Origin: Thiomonas sp.
GTDB taxonomy: Bacteria > Pseudomonadota > Gammaproteobacteria > Burkholderiales > Burkholderiaceae_C
DNA length: 15,457 nucleotides
Direction of reading: 5' to 3'
NCBI GenBank assembly: GCA_028706735.1
Contig: JAQTVS010000011.1
Coordinates: 3,918-19,374 of the forward strand
The translations under genes were made by a program, and so were the position numbers. Under the pieces are notes generated by a model. The model ran no database searches. It was not told the origin of the DNA and saw only the letters and a program-made list of their open reading frames with translations. Below, piece by piece: positions 7,679 to 14,546 of this stretch (position 1 is its first letter; the number at the start of each line of letters is the position of its first letter).

Positions 7679-8539
7679 TCAGAGCCAGTAAACCAGCACG
7701 TAGAGCAGCAGCCAGACCACATCCACAAAGTGCCAATACCACGCCGCGCCCTCAAAAGCGAAGTGGTGATCGGCAGTGAAGTTGCCTTTGACCAGGCGGT
7801 ACAACACGACGGACAACATGGTTGCGCCGAGGAAGACGTGGAAACCGTGGAAGCCGGTCAGCATGAAAAAGGTCGAGCCGTAAATGCCCGAGGTCAGCTT
7901 CACCCCTTCGACGGTGTAGGCATGGTGGTATTCGTAGCCCTGCATGAACAGGAACAAGAAGCCCAGCGCAATGGTGAGCGACAACCAAAAGATGGCCTTG
8001 CCGCGATGCGCTGCGCGCAAGGCGTGGTGCGCAATGGTCAATGTGACGCCCGAGCTCAGAAGCAGTGCGGTATTGATGGTTGGAATCGGCCAGGGCCCAA
8101 GCGCCTCGTGCACCGAGGGAATGATGCCGGCGGGGCCGGTGGAGGGCCAAGCGCCGCTGAAATTCGGCCAAAGAATCTTGCTGTGCAACGCGGAAAGATC
8201 CGGCAAGGAAAATTCGCGCGAGTAATACAGCGCGCCGAAAAACGATGCAAAAAACATCACTTCGGAAAAAATGAACCAAGCCATGCTCCAGCGATATGAG
8301 GTGTCGACACGCTGGCTATGTTTGCCAGCTTCGCTCTCGCCGATCGCCTTGCCAAACCAGCTAAAAACAATGTAAAGCAGCCAGATAAATCCGGCAAGCA
8401 ACAGCCATTCTCCATTCGGAACGCCGTTGAACCAGAGCGCCGCGCCAAACGCCATGGCCAACAAACCCATTGCGGTCAGCACCGGGTATTGTGACGGCCC
8501 GGGTAGAAAATACCCGTGCGGCTGGGATGTTGATGCCAT
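7679..8539 (-). CDS. coxC: Cytochrome c oxidase subunit III
   Basis: A seven-helix membrane subunit of the aa3-type oxidase that stabilises subunit I and supports proton uptake and turnover. It is 286 residues long. Family features include WFIFSEVMFFASFFG (88-102) with the conserved Glu93, the HHALRAAHRG loop, QGYEYHHAY, the GFHGFHVFLG motif, and the C-terminal AAWYWHFVDVVWL signature. An AGGAGG-type ribosome site stands just before ATG 8539. The DUF2970 gene ends 11 nt upstream. A strong bidirectional terminator follows 14 nt after the stop, so this is likely the last gene of the structural-subunit transcript. Confidence 0.97.
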   Translation of the reverse strand: MASTSQPHGYFLPGPSQYPVLTAMGLLAMAFGAALWFNGVPNGEWLLLAGFIWLLYIVFSWFGKAIGESEAGKHSQRVDTSYRWSMAWFIFSEVMFFASFFGALYYSREFSLPDLSALHSKILWPNFSGAWPSTGPAGIIPSVHEALGPWPIPTINTALLLSSGVTLTIAHHALRAAHRGKAIFWLSLTIALGFLFLFMQGYEYHHAYTVEGVKLTSGIYGSTFFMLTGFHGFHVFLGATMLSVVLYRLVKGNFTADHHFAFEGAAWYWHFVDVVWLLLYVLVYWL

Positions 8540-8550
8540 ATTGCCTCCTG

Positions 8551-8766
8551 TTATGTGCGCGCAGCGCTGGAAATCACTAAATTGACAATCAATATCAGGC
8601 CGACCACAAAAACGAAGGCTGCGAGCAAACCGGCAGCGATGATGTGTTCAGGTCGCGCATTCTGAAAATCTTTACTGCGGTCACTCGATTTGCGGATTCC
8701 GGCAAACGACCAGAGAACCGCGATCAATGCACGCAGGAAAGATGGCTGAGATTCTTTGCTCAACAC
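8551..8766 (-). CDS. DUF2970 family small membrane protein
   Basis: A small protein of about 71 residues with a soluble N-terminal part containing FLRALIAVLWSFAGIRKSS and one C-terminal transmembrane helix (AAGLLAAFVFVVGLILIVNLV). The pattern matches DUF2970 proteins, which commonly lie just upstream of coxC in betaproteobacteria. Function is unknown; oxidase assembly is inferred from context. I placed the start at GTG 8766; TTG 8763 is equally possible. A GTG at 8826 is also in frame, but it would translate straight through a perfect 13-bp stem-loop (8788-8818) and adds residues that do not resemble the family. No ATG is available in frame. The gene ends 11 nt before coxC. Confidence 0.75.
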   Translation of the reverse strand: MLSKESQPSFLRALIAVLWSFAGIRKSSDRSKDFQNARPEHIIAAGLLAAFVFVVGLILIVNLVISSAART

Positions 8767-8787
8767 AAGCTTTCTTATCGAATCAAG

Positions 8788-8818
8788 GGCTGGACACCGC
8801 GCAATGCGGTGTCCAGCC
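8788..8818 (-). terminator. Perfect 13-bp stem-loop between the small protein gene and DUF2970 (attenuator or processing site)
   Basis: On the plus strand the arms are GGCTGGACACCGC (8788-8800) and GCGGTGTCCAGCC (8806-8818) with a 5-nt loop. No T-run follows on either side, so full Rho-independent termination is unlikely. It could reduce read-through from coxBA into DUF2970-coxC, or serve as an RNA processing or stability element. It occupies the position where cox11 usually lies. Confidence 0.6.
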
Positions 8819-8826
8819 TGTTTCAC

Positions 8827-8952
8827 TCAAAAACCCAAGACCTTCGCCTTGATGAGATAACCAAAATAGATCGCCAGTGCAATACTGACCATGATCATTG
8901 CCGTTTTGAAATTCTGACGGCGTTTTTCAGGGGGAAGCTGGCGATTGCTCAT
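8827..8952 (-). CDS. Cytochrome oxidase small assembly protein (41 residues)
   Basis: A 41-residue frame starting at ATG 8952, only 8 nt after the coxA stop, and ending at TGA 8827-8829. The protein starts MSNRQLPPEKRRQNFKTA and then has one transmembrane helix (MIMVSIALAIYFGYLIK), ending KVLGF. This is the pattern of the very short single-helix proteins found immediately after coxA in many betaproteobacteria and catalogued as cytochrome oxidase small assembly proteins. A basic N-terminus and hydrophobic C-terminal half suggest one helix in the inner membrane with the N-terminus inside. The short spacing implies translation coupled to coxA. Exact function is not known to me. Confidence 0.78.
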   Translation of the reverse strand: MSNRQLPPEKRRQNFKTAMIMVSIALAIYFGYLIKAKVLGF

Positions 8953-8960
8953 TTTGATTC

Positions 8961-10592
8961 TCAGTTGTAGCCCAGCACGCGGGTTGCATCGGCATTCAGT
9001 TTGGGCGGGGTTTCAAAGGTGTGGAACGGAGCCGGCGAGGGAATTTCCCATTCCAGGCCTTCCGCACCTTCCCAGGGACGTTGGGGGGCTTTCTCGCCCT
9101 TGCCGCGCAGCACCGGAATCACCACCGCGAACAGGAAGTAAGCCTGCGACAGGCCGAACAGCCAAGCGCCAATCGTGGAGATCTGGTTGAAGTCGGTGAA
9201 CTGCACCGGATAGGCCACATAACGGCGCGGCATGCCGGCCAAGCCCAGGAAATGCTGCGGGAAGAAGGCGATGTTGAACGAAATCATGGAAGTCCAGAAA
9301 TGGATCTTGCCTGCGGTTTCGTTGTACATCACGCCAGACCACTTGGGCGACCAGTAGTAGAAGCCCATGAAGATGCCGAACAGCGAGCCTGCAACCAGCA
9401 CATAGTGGAAGTGGGCGATGACGAAGTAGGTGTTGTGCACCTGCGTATCGATGGGCACCATGGCCAGCATCAGGCCGGTGAAGCCGCCCAGGGTGAACAC
9501 AAAAATGAAGCCCACGGCGAACAACATCGGGGTTTCAAACGTCATGGAACCGCGCCACATGGTGGCCACCCAGTTGAACACCTTGACGCCCGTGGGCACG
9601 GCGATCAGCATGGTGGCGTACATGAAGAACAACTGGCCAGTGGTGGGCATGCCGGCGGTGAACATGTGATGCGCCCAGACCAGGAAGGACAGAATGGCGA
9701 TCGAGGCCGAGGCATACACCATCGAGCTGTAACCAAACAGGCGCTTGCGGGCGAAGGCCGGAATGACCGAGCTGACGATGCCGAAGACAGGCAGAATCAT
9801 CACGTACACCTCGGGATGGCCGAAGAACCAGAACAGATGCTGATACAGCACCGGGTCACCGCCGCCAGCGGCGCTGAAGAAGCTGGTGCCGAAGTGGCGA
9901 TCGGTCAGGGTCATGGTGACCGCACCAGCCAGCACCGGCATGATGGCCAGCAGCAGGTAGGCAGTGATCAGCCAGGTCCAGACGAACAGCGGCATCTTCA
10001 TCAGCGTCATGCCGGGAGCGCGCAGGTTCAGGATGGTGACGATGATGTTGATCGACCCCATGATGCTCGACGCGCCCATCAGGTGAATGGCGAAAATCAC
10101 CATGTCCATGCCCATGCCTTGCTGCATGGTCAGCGGCGCATAGAGCGTCCAGCCCACGCCAGGGGCGCCGCCTGGGACGAAAAACGACCCCGTCAGCAGG
10201 ATGCCCGCAGGAATGAGCAGCCAGAAGCTGAGGTTGTTCAGGCGCGGGAACGCCATGTCGGGCGCGCCGATCTGCAGCGGAATCATCCAGTTGGCAAAGC
10301 CGACGAGCGCAGGCATGACCGAACCGAAAATCATCATGATGCCGTGCATGGTGCCGAAGGCATTGAACAACTCGGGGTTCAGCAGCCAGACATACGGCTT
10401 CCACAGCTCAGTGCGAATGCCGAGCGCCAGAATGCCGCCCTCGAACAGCATCCACAAGGCAAACAGCAGGTACATCGTGCCGATGTCCTTGTGGTTGGTG
10501 GAGAACAGCCAGCGGCGTAGGCCGTGCGGATGTTCGTGGGCGTGGTCATCGGCGTGGGCCGATGGTGGTGCGTGGTCAATGACTGCGCTCAT
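8961..10592 (-). CDS. coxA: Cytochrome c oxidase subunit I (aa3 type, A1 family)
   Basis: The catalytic subunit of the proton-pumping heme-copper oxidase, with twelve hydrophobic segments in 543 residues. Ligands visible are His83 and His396 for heme a, His394 for heme a3, and His259, His308 and His309 for CuB. The WFFGHPEVY motif (255-263) contains Glu261 and Tyr263 (cross-linked to His259), the signature of A1-type enzymes. Asp112 marks the D-channel entrance (APDMAFPRLNN) and Lys337 (PTGVKVFNW) the K-channel. The N-terminus is histidine-rich (His7, 13, 17, 19, 21, 23). A good ribosome site (AAAGGAAG) precedes ATG 10592. It lies 91 nt after coxB and is followed within 8 nt by the 41-residue small protein. 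All catalytic residues appear intact. Confidence 0.98.
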   Translation of the reverse strand: MSAVIDHAPPSAHADDHAHEHPHGLRRWLFSTNHKDIGTMYLLFALWMLFEGGILALGIRTELWKPYVWLLNPELFNAFGTMHGIMMIFGSVMPALVGFANWMIPLQIGAPDMAFPRLNNLSFWLLIPAGILLTGSFFVPGGAPGVGWTLYAPLTMQQGMGMDMVIFAIHLMGASSIMGSINIIVTILNLRAPGMTLMKMPLFVWTWLITAYLLLAIMPVLAGAVTMTLTDRHFGTSFFSAAGGGDPVLYQHLFWFFGHPEVYVMILPVFGIVSSVIPAFARKRLFGYSSMVYASASIAILSFLVWAHHMFTAGMPTTGQLFFMYATMLIAVPTGVKVFNWVATMWRGSMTFETPMLFAVGFIFVFTLGGFTGLMLAMVPIDTQVHNTYFVIAHFHYVLVAGSLFGIFMGFYYWSPKWSGVMYNETAGKIHFWTSMISFNIAFFPQHFLGLAGMPRRYVAYPVQFTDFNQISTIGAWLFGLSQAYFLFAVVIPVLRGKGEKAPQRPWEGAEGLEWEIPSPAPFHTFETPPKLNADATRVLGYN

Positions 10593-10683
10593 GGTGACTT
10601 CCTTTCCTGCGATTCCAGAAAATGTTGATCCGTTGTTCTAATGTTTTGCCGCGTTGTTATGGGTTGTCTCCACCACGCTGCGC

Positions 10684-11550
10684 TCAGGCCTTGCTGGGTG
10701 CTGCGCCATCGGCTGGAGGCGTGCTGTCAGGGTGCGCTTTTTTCCACTGCGCCACCCACTGTTCGTATTCAGGCATGGTCACCACCTTGATGACGATGGG
10801 CATGAAGGCGTGATATTTGCCGCAAATCTGGGCGCACTGGCCGTAGTAGGTGCCGGTTTTCTCGGCGGTGAACCAGGTCGAGCGGACAAAGCCGGGAATC
10901 GCATCCAACTGCACGCCCAGCGAGTTGACGTAGAAGCCGTGCAGCACATCATCCGACGTGGTAACGATCTTGATCTTCTTGTCCACCGGGACGACCAGTT
11001 CGTGATCGACCGCCAGAACAAAGTTGTTCGGCAGATTCTTGCCTTCATAGATCTCGGAGTACGGCGTGGTCAGCGTGGACCAGAAGGAGATGCCCTTGCC
11101 GGGACCGGCCATATAGTCATAGCCCCACTTCCACTGCGCGCCCGTCGCCTTGACGGTCATGAAGGAGTCGCTGTGGTTTTCCTGCGCGATCACCGTGCGG
11201 GTCGCAGGAATCAGGATGGCGATCACGATCAGGATCGGGATGATGGTCCAGGCGATCTCAACTTTGGTGCTTTCATGGAAATGCGCCGACACGGCGCCTT
11301 TGGACTTGCGGTGCTTGAACACCGCATAGAACATCGCCCCAAACACCACGATGCCGATCCCCAGGCAGACCCAGAGCATCATGTCCATCAGGAACTGCTC
11401 CTGCTTGGCGATGGGAGTCACGGGATTCTGAAAATACAGACCCCAGGTCTGCGGCCCTCCCGGAAGACTTTCCACAGCGGCATGGGCCGCCCCCATGACG
11501 CCCAGAAGGGTCGTCGCGGTTGCCAGTCGGATTTGATGTAATGCTTTCAT
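10684..11550 (-). CDS. coxB: Cytochrome c oxidase subunit II
   Basis: The membrane-anchored subunit that receives electrons from cytochrome c at its CuA centre. It has 288 residues from ATG 11550. A signal peptide (about 1-24, ending AAHA) is followed by two transmembrane helices (about 57-78 and 99-118). The aromatic electron-entry patch QWKWGYDY is at 139-146. The CuA ligands are His204, Cys239, Cys243, His247 and Met250; within GQCAQICGKYHAFMP the usual Glu (a backbone-carbonyl ligand) is Gln241. No cytochrome c domain is fused to the C-terminus, which is a short hydrophilic tail rich in Pro and Ala. The frame stays open to 11583, but the signal peptide fits ATG 11550. It follows DUF2244 by 39 nt. 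Confidence 0.96.
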   Translation of the reverse strand: MKALHQIRLATATTLLGVMGAAHAAVESLPGGPQTWGLYFQNPVTPIAKQEQFLMDMMLWVCLGIGIVVFGAMFYAVFKHRKSKGAVSAHFHESTKVEIAWTIIPILIVIAILIPATRTVIAQENHSDSFMTVKATGAQWKWGYDYMAGPGKGISFWSTLTTPYSEIYEGKNLPNNFVLAVDHELVVPVDKKIKIVTTSDDVLHGFYVNSLGVQLDAIPGFVRSTWFTAEKTGTYYGQCAQICGKYHAFMPIVIKVVTMPEYEQWVAQWKKAHPDSTPPADGAAPSKA

Positions 11551-11589
11551 GTCGCCCCACTCTAAGAATTGTCTTATCCCCAAAACACA

Positions 11590-12123
11590 TCAAAGGGCGC
11601 GCAATGCGGCCCGCAAATCTTTCGCCAGAACTGCGCGCCGCTCTGGGCGGGCGTAACGGCCGATGTAGGCAGTCTTGCCGGCGGAGGTGACTTCGATCAG
11701 CCCGCTATCGGGCAGCGTCACCCGCACCCAAACCGGGTTGAAGCTGACGGTTTGCACAACCCCCGCGTTTTCCCATTCCACCTGCAACTGCTGCGCGGAC
11801 AAACGCACCCGTTCCTGATCCGTCGCGTGGCGTCCGTAGACAAACAGCGCAATCGCCACCGAACCCAACTCGATCCCAGTAAAGGGCATCACCAAAGCCC
11901 CCCCCACATCCCAGGCAATTGCCGCCACCATCAGCGACACCACACTCAGCGAGGCAAAAAACACCATCAACTGCTGCGGCGACATGGAACAGTTGCGGCG
12001 AAAAACCCAGTCGCGTAACCAACTCTCGCCCTGCTCCTGCTGAGCGTCCACGCGCTCAGATGCCAACGACACACCTTGCGGAGTGCGCTCTGCAGTGAGT
12101 TGCGGTGAATCGGCGTTGTGCAT
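11590..12123 (-). CDS. DUF2244 family membrane protein
   Basis: A protein of 177 residues from ATG 12123, with a polar N-terminal region, two adjacent transmembrane helices (starting at about LMVFFASLSVV and GIELGSVAIALFVYG), and a soluble C-terminal domain rich in beta strands. This matches the DUF2244 family, often encoded just before coxB in Burkholderiales. Function is unknown; association with the oxidase is contextual. An AGGTG ribosome site lies six nt before ATG 12123; ATG 12129 overlaps that site and is less likely. Upstream codons to 12213 would run through the promoter region and are rejected. It is the first gene of the oxidase structural operon. Confidence 0.82.
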   Translation of the reverse strand: MHNADSPQLTAERTPQGVSLASERVDAQQEQGESWLRDWVFRRNCSMSPQQLMVFFASLSVVSLMVAAIAWDVGGALVMPFTGIELGSVAIALFVYGRHATDQERVRLSAQQLQVEWENAGVVQTVSFNPVWVRVTLPDSGLIEVTSAGKTAYIGRYARPERRAVLAKDLRAALRAL

Positions 12124-12181
12124 TTGCATCACCTGGGGTCGTCGTTGCGTGCAGTGTGGCAGAGACCTATATGAGAGGTTG

Positions 12182-12206
12182 ATTATAGGTGCGACACAAT
12201 GCCGCA
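12182..12206 (-). promoter_or_regulatory. Candidate promoter of the cox operon with an overlapping dyad
   Basis: On the minus strand a perfect -10 hexamer TATAAT lies at 12187-12182, about 59 nt before the DUF2244 start. No good TTGACA box is found at 16-18 nt; the best is a weak GTGATG, so an activator may be needed. Immediately upstream of the -10 sits a 17-bp imperfect dyad, TGCGGCA-N3-TGTCGCA (12206-12190, six of seven positions paired), placed where a regulator would overlap the -10/-35 spacer. Confidence 0.5.
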
Positions 12207-12236
12207 TCACCATTCTGCAAATCTCTTGACTCTATT

Positions 12237-12250
12237 TTGAGCAAGATCAA
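12237..12250. promoter_or_regulatory. FNR/CRP-like palindrome upstream of the cox promoter
   Basis: The minus strand reads TTGATCTTGCTCAA, a perfect TTGA-N6-TCAA dyad that matches the FNR/Anr consensus TTGAT-N4-ATCAA at nine of ten positions. Its centre is about 60 nt upstream of the TATAAT box, a distance compatible with activation from upstream or with repression. Whether a regulator binds is not shown by the sequence. Confidence 0.4.
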
Positions 12251-12277
12251 CATGGATCGGTTACATCATGATCCATG
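12251..12277. repeat. Perfect 8-bp inverted repeat upstream of the cox promoter
   Basis: The arms CATGGATC (12251-12258) and GATCCATG (12270-12277) are separated by 11 nt. It is not followed by a T-run on either strand, so it looks more like an operator or protein-binding site than a terminator. It directly abuts the FNR-like palindrome. It could alternatively be linked with the 3' end of the bioC-like gene. Confidence 0.5.
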
Positions 12278-12317
12278 AATGTTGCAACCCCTCACTGCGA
12301 CAAAGCGTCACAGGTTT

Positions 12318-13259
12318 TTAGTCCCGGTGGAGGCTTTTCGGCAATCCGGGTTGACGCGCAGTGTTGCGCAATTGTTCGACATCGAAAGTGGCCTGCCCGG
12401 CGTGCGCGCGCTCGGTGCGAGGGCGAAATGCGTGGCCGTAAACCAGCTCGAATGTCAGGGTGACGCGGCCATCGGCTCCCGCCGTGGCATCCAGTGCATC
12501 CGTCAGCCGCCGCCAGGCGCGCGGCGTGCGCAAACCCGGCGCATGTGCGGCATGCGGCACGGCGCCCAGCGCGCGCAGTTCAACCAGCGCGGCCTGTGCG
12601 CAGGGCCAGGTCATGCGGACCAGTTCCATGTCCACCACCGGATCGGCAAAGCCGGCCTGCACCAGTTCGTCGCCAAGGTCGTGCAGATCGGTGAACGTCA
12701 TCGGCTGCGATCCGTAGCCGATGACGCGGCAGACCTCGGCAAGCTCCTTGAGCGTATCCGGGCCGAACGCGGTGAAGAACAACGCGCCCTCGGGCTGGAG
12801 CTGGCGCCGCCACGCCGCCAGAACCGGCGCACGATCCCGCTGCCAATCGAGATAGAGGTTGGACCACAGCACATCGGCCTGCGCGGGGTATTCGGGGTCT
12901 GCGGCATCCACCGCCTGCACCTGCACCGCGCTTTGCCGCCCGAACCAACGCGCCCACCCGGAGCGGGCAAAGCGTTTTGCTGCAGTCTGCGCCAGCAGGG
13001 GCGAGGGTTCATAGCCGAGGATCTGCGCTTCAGGGTACTGTTTGTGCAGCAAATCCAGTCCGTCGCCCCAGGCGCAGCCGGCATCGAGCACCCGCCGCGC
13101 CTGCGCGCGCAGCAAGGGCAGCCGCTCTGCCATGCGCCGCGCCGCTTCCTGCCAGATGAAGGGCGCTGGAAGCCGCGCCAACCGGTCGCGCGCGCAGGCT
13201 GCGGCTGCCAGCCAGCGGGCTTGCTGTTGTGCGGCAAGGAATTGATCAGGGCGATCCAT
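12318..13259 (-). CDS. bioC: BioC-like SAM-dependent methyltransferase (malonyl-ACP O-methyltransferase)
   Basis: A class I SAM methyltransferase of 313 residues. The SAM-binding motif I is VLDAGCAWGDG (57-67), with motif II acidic residue Glu84 in GYEPSP. The BioC-typical segment AFGPDTLKEL (164-173) follows, then the MTFTDLHDLGDELVQAGFADPVVDME stretch also typical of BioC. BioC methylates the free carboxyl of malonyl-ACP to start pimelate synthesis for biotin. No other biotin gene is in view, so the role is inferred from the protein alone; a related ubiquinone- or other small-molecule methyltransferase is the alternative. The gene is divergent from comFC, with 55 nt between starts, and the cox promoter region follows its stop. 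Confidence 0.78.
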   Translation of the reverse strand: MDRPDQFLAAQQQARWLAAAACARDRLARLPAPFIWQEAARRMAERLPLLRAQARRVLDAGCAWGDGLDLLHKQYPEAQILGYEPSPLLAQTAAKRFARSGWARWFGRQSAVQVQAVDAADPEYPAQADVLWSNLYLDWQRDRAPVLAAWRRQLQPEGALFFTAFGPDTLKELAEVCRVIGYGSQPMTFTDLHDLGDELVQAGFADPVVDMELVRMTWPCAQAALVELRALGAVPHAAHAPGLRTPRAWRRLTDALDATAGADGRVTLTFELVYGHAFRPRTERAHAGQATFDVEQLRNTARQPGLPKSLHRD

Positions 13260-13314
13260 CGGCCAGGGCGAATTGAAGGGGCGACACCGCGTGTGCGGGA
13301 GATATAGTGCGGCG

Positions 13315-14034
13315 ATGTCCGCACTCGAGCGCCCTATTTTGCCTGCCTCGCGCTGGTCCGCGCTGTGGCCCGGCCGTTGCGCGCACTGCGACGCCCGCAG
13401 CAGCCAGCCCTTATGCGGCGCGTGCCTGCAACAAGACCTGCCCCTGCGACCGCGTTGCCAACGCTGCGGCGTCGCCGTTGCGCAGGACGGACAGATCTGC
13501 GGACATTGCCTGCTCCATCCCCCGCAGTGGGCCGGCGCACTGGCTCTGGGCGACTATCACTTCCCGAACGATCAATTCATTTTGCGCATGAAGTTCGGCG
13601 CCGAGCCCGCCCTCGGGCGCTGGTTTGGCGACCTGCTCGGCTCGCGCTGGACCGCGGCCAGATTGCCGCAGCCCGATGTCATCCTGCCCGTTCCACTCTC
13701 GCGCGAACGGCTGCGTGAACGCGGCTTCAACCCGGCCTGGGAGATGGCCCGGCGCATCGCAACAAATCTGGATCGTCCCGCCGATCCGCATTCCTTGCTG
13801 CGGGTGCGGCATGGCATTGCGCAAAGCCAACTACCGCTCGACGCACGCCGACGCAATATCCGGGGCGCCTATGTCTGCCAGACCCGCTGGGACGGCAAAT
13901 CCCTGCTGCTGGTGGACGACGTCATGACCTCTGGCGCCACGCTGGCCGAGTCCGCCCGCGTGCTGCTGCAACAGGGCGCAACCGCCGTTTGGGTCGCCGT
14001 CGCCCTGCGCACACCGCTCGACCCCGCGCCCTGA
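13315..14034 (+). CDS. ComFC-like phosphoribosyltransferase-fold protein (ComF family)
   Basis: A 239-residue ComF/GntX-family protein. The N-terminus holds four CxxC pairs (Cys22/25, 34/37, 48/51, 62/65), a zinc-finger-like region. The C-terminal type I phosphoribosyltransferase fold shows VPLSRERLRERGFNPAWEMAR (126-146) and the PRPP-binding loop LLVDDVMTSGAT (198-209). ComF proteins are needed for natural DNA uptake in several bacteria; in others the role is undefined. I chose ATG 13315; an in-frame TTG at 13273 would place 14 extra residues within the divergent promoter region. It is followed after 18 nt by trmL, probably in one transcript. Confidence 0.87.
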   Translation: MSALERPILPASRWSALWPGRCAHCDARSSQPLCGACLQQDLPLRPRCQRCGVAVAQDGQICGHCLLHPPQWAGALALGDYHFPNDQFILRMKFGAEPALGRWFGDLLGSRWTAARLPQPDVILPVPLSRERLRERGFNPAWEMARRIATNLDRPADPHSLLRVRHGIAQSQLPLDARRRNIRGAYVCQTRWDGKSLLLVDDVMTSGATLAESARVLLQQGATAVWVAVALRTPLDPAP

Positions 14035-14052
14035 TTTCACCGTTCAAGCCCA

Positions 14053-14523
14053 ATGTTCCACATCGTTCTGTTTCAACCGGAAATTCCGCCCAACACCGGC
14101 AACATCATTCGCCTGTCCGCCAATACCGGCTGCGCCCTGCACCTCATCGAACCCCTGGGATTCTCTGTGGACGACAAGCAACTGCGCCGCGCCGGGCTGG
14201 ACTATCACGAGTACGCCTCGCTTCAGATTCACGCCGACTGGGCGCATTTCATGCAAACCGCGCAGCCGCAGACGGAGCGCCTTTTCGCGTTCACCACCCG
14301 CAGCAGCCGCTTGATCGGTGAACTGCGTTTCCAGCCGGGAGACTGGCTGGTGTTCGGCGCAGAAACCAGCGGGCTGCCAGAAGCGGTACGAGCGCAGTTC
14401 CCGCCAGAACAGCGCGTGCGCCTGCCCATGCGCCCTCAGCAGCGCAGCCTCAATCTGTCGAACGCAGTGGCCGTGACGGTTTTCGAAGCCTGGCGGCAGA
14501 ACGGCTACGCCGGAGGGGTTTAA
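14053..14523 (+). CDS. trmL: tRNA (cytidine(34)-2'-O)-methyltransferase
   Basis: A small SPOUT-fold (trefoil knot) methyltransferase of 156 residues that methylates the 2'-O of the wobble nucleotide in tRNA-Leu species using SAM. Family motifs are EIPPNTGNIIRL (10-21), FGAETSGLP (101-109) and the knot motif RSLNLSNAVAV (131-141). The length fits TrmL/YibK. It lies 18 nt after comFC on the same strand and converges on the crotonase gene with only 23 nt between stops. No obvious terminator hairpin is visible in that gap. Confidence 0.93.
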   Translation: MFHIVLFQPEIPPNTGNIIRLSANTGCALHLIEPLGFSVDDKQLRRAGLDYHEYASLQIHADWAHFMQTAQPQTERLFAFTTRSSRLIGELRFQPGDWLVFGAETSGLPEAVRAQFPPEQRVRLPMRPQQRSLNLSNAVAVTVFEAWRQNGYAGGV

Positions 14524-14546
14524 CGCACAGCCGAATCGGTTGGGGC

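Noticed and set aside
8788..8818. The perfect 13-bp inverted repeat as an insertion-sequence end or excision scar
   Set aside because: No flanking target duplication or transposase remnant is visible; a hairpin in RNA is the simpler reading, though a scar from cox11 loss cannot be excluded.
9021..10520. A 499-codon open frame on the plus strand, antisense to coxA
   Set aside because: The product is a low-complexity string rich in His, Gln, Glu, Gly and Arg with no recognisable domain. It mirrors the codon bias of coxA, whose catalytic residues are all intact.
12124..12213. Upstream extension of the DUF2244 frame
   Set aside because: It would translate the TATAAT promoter region; the AGGTG ribosome site favours ATG 12123.
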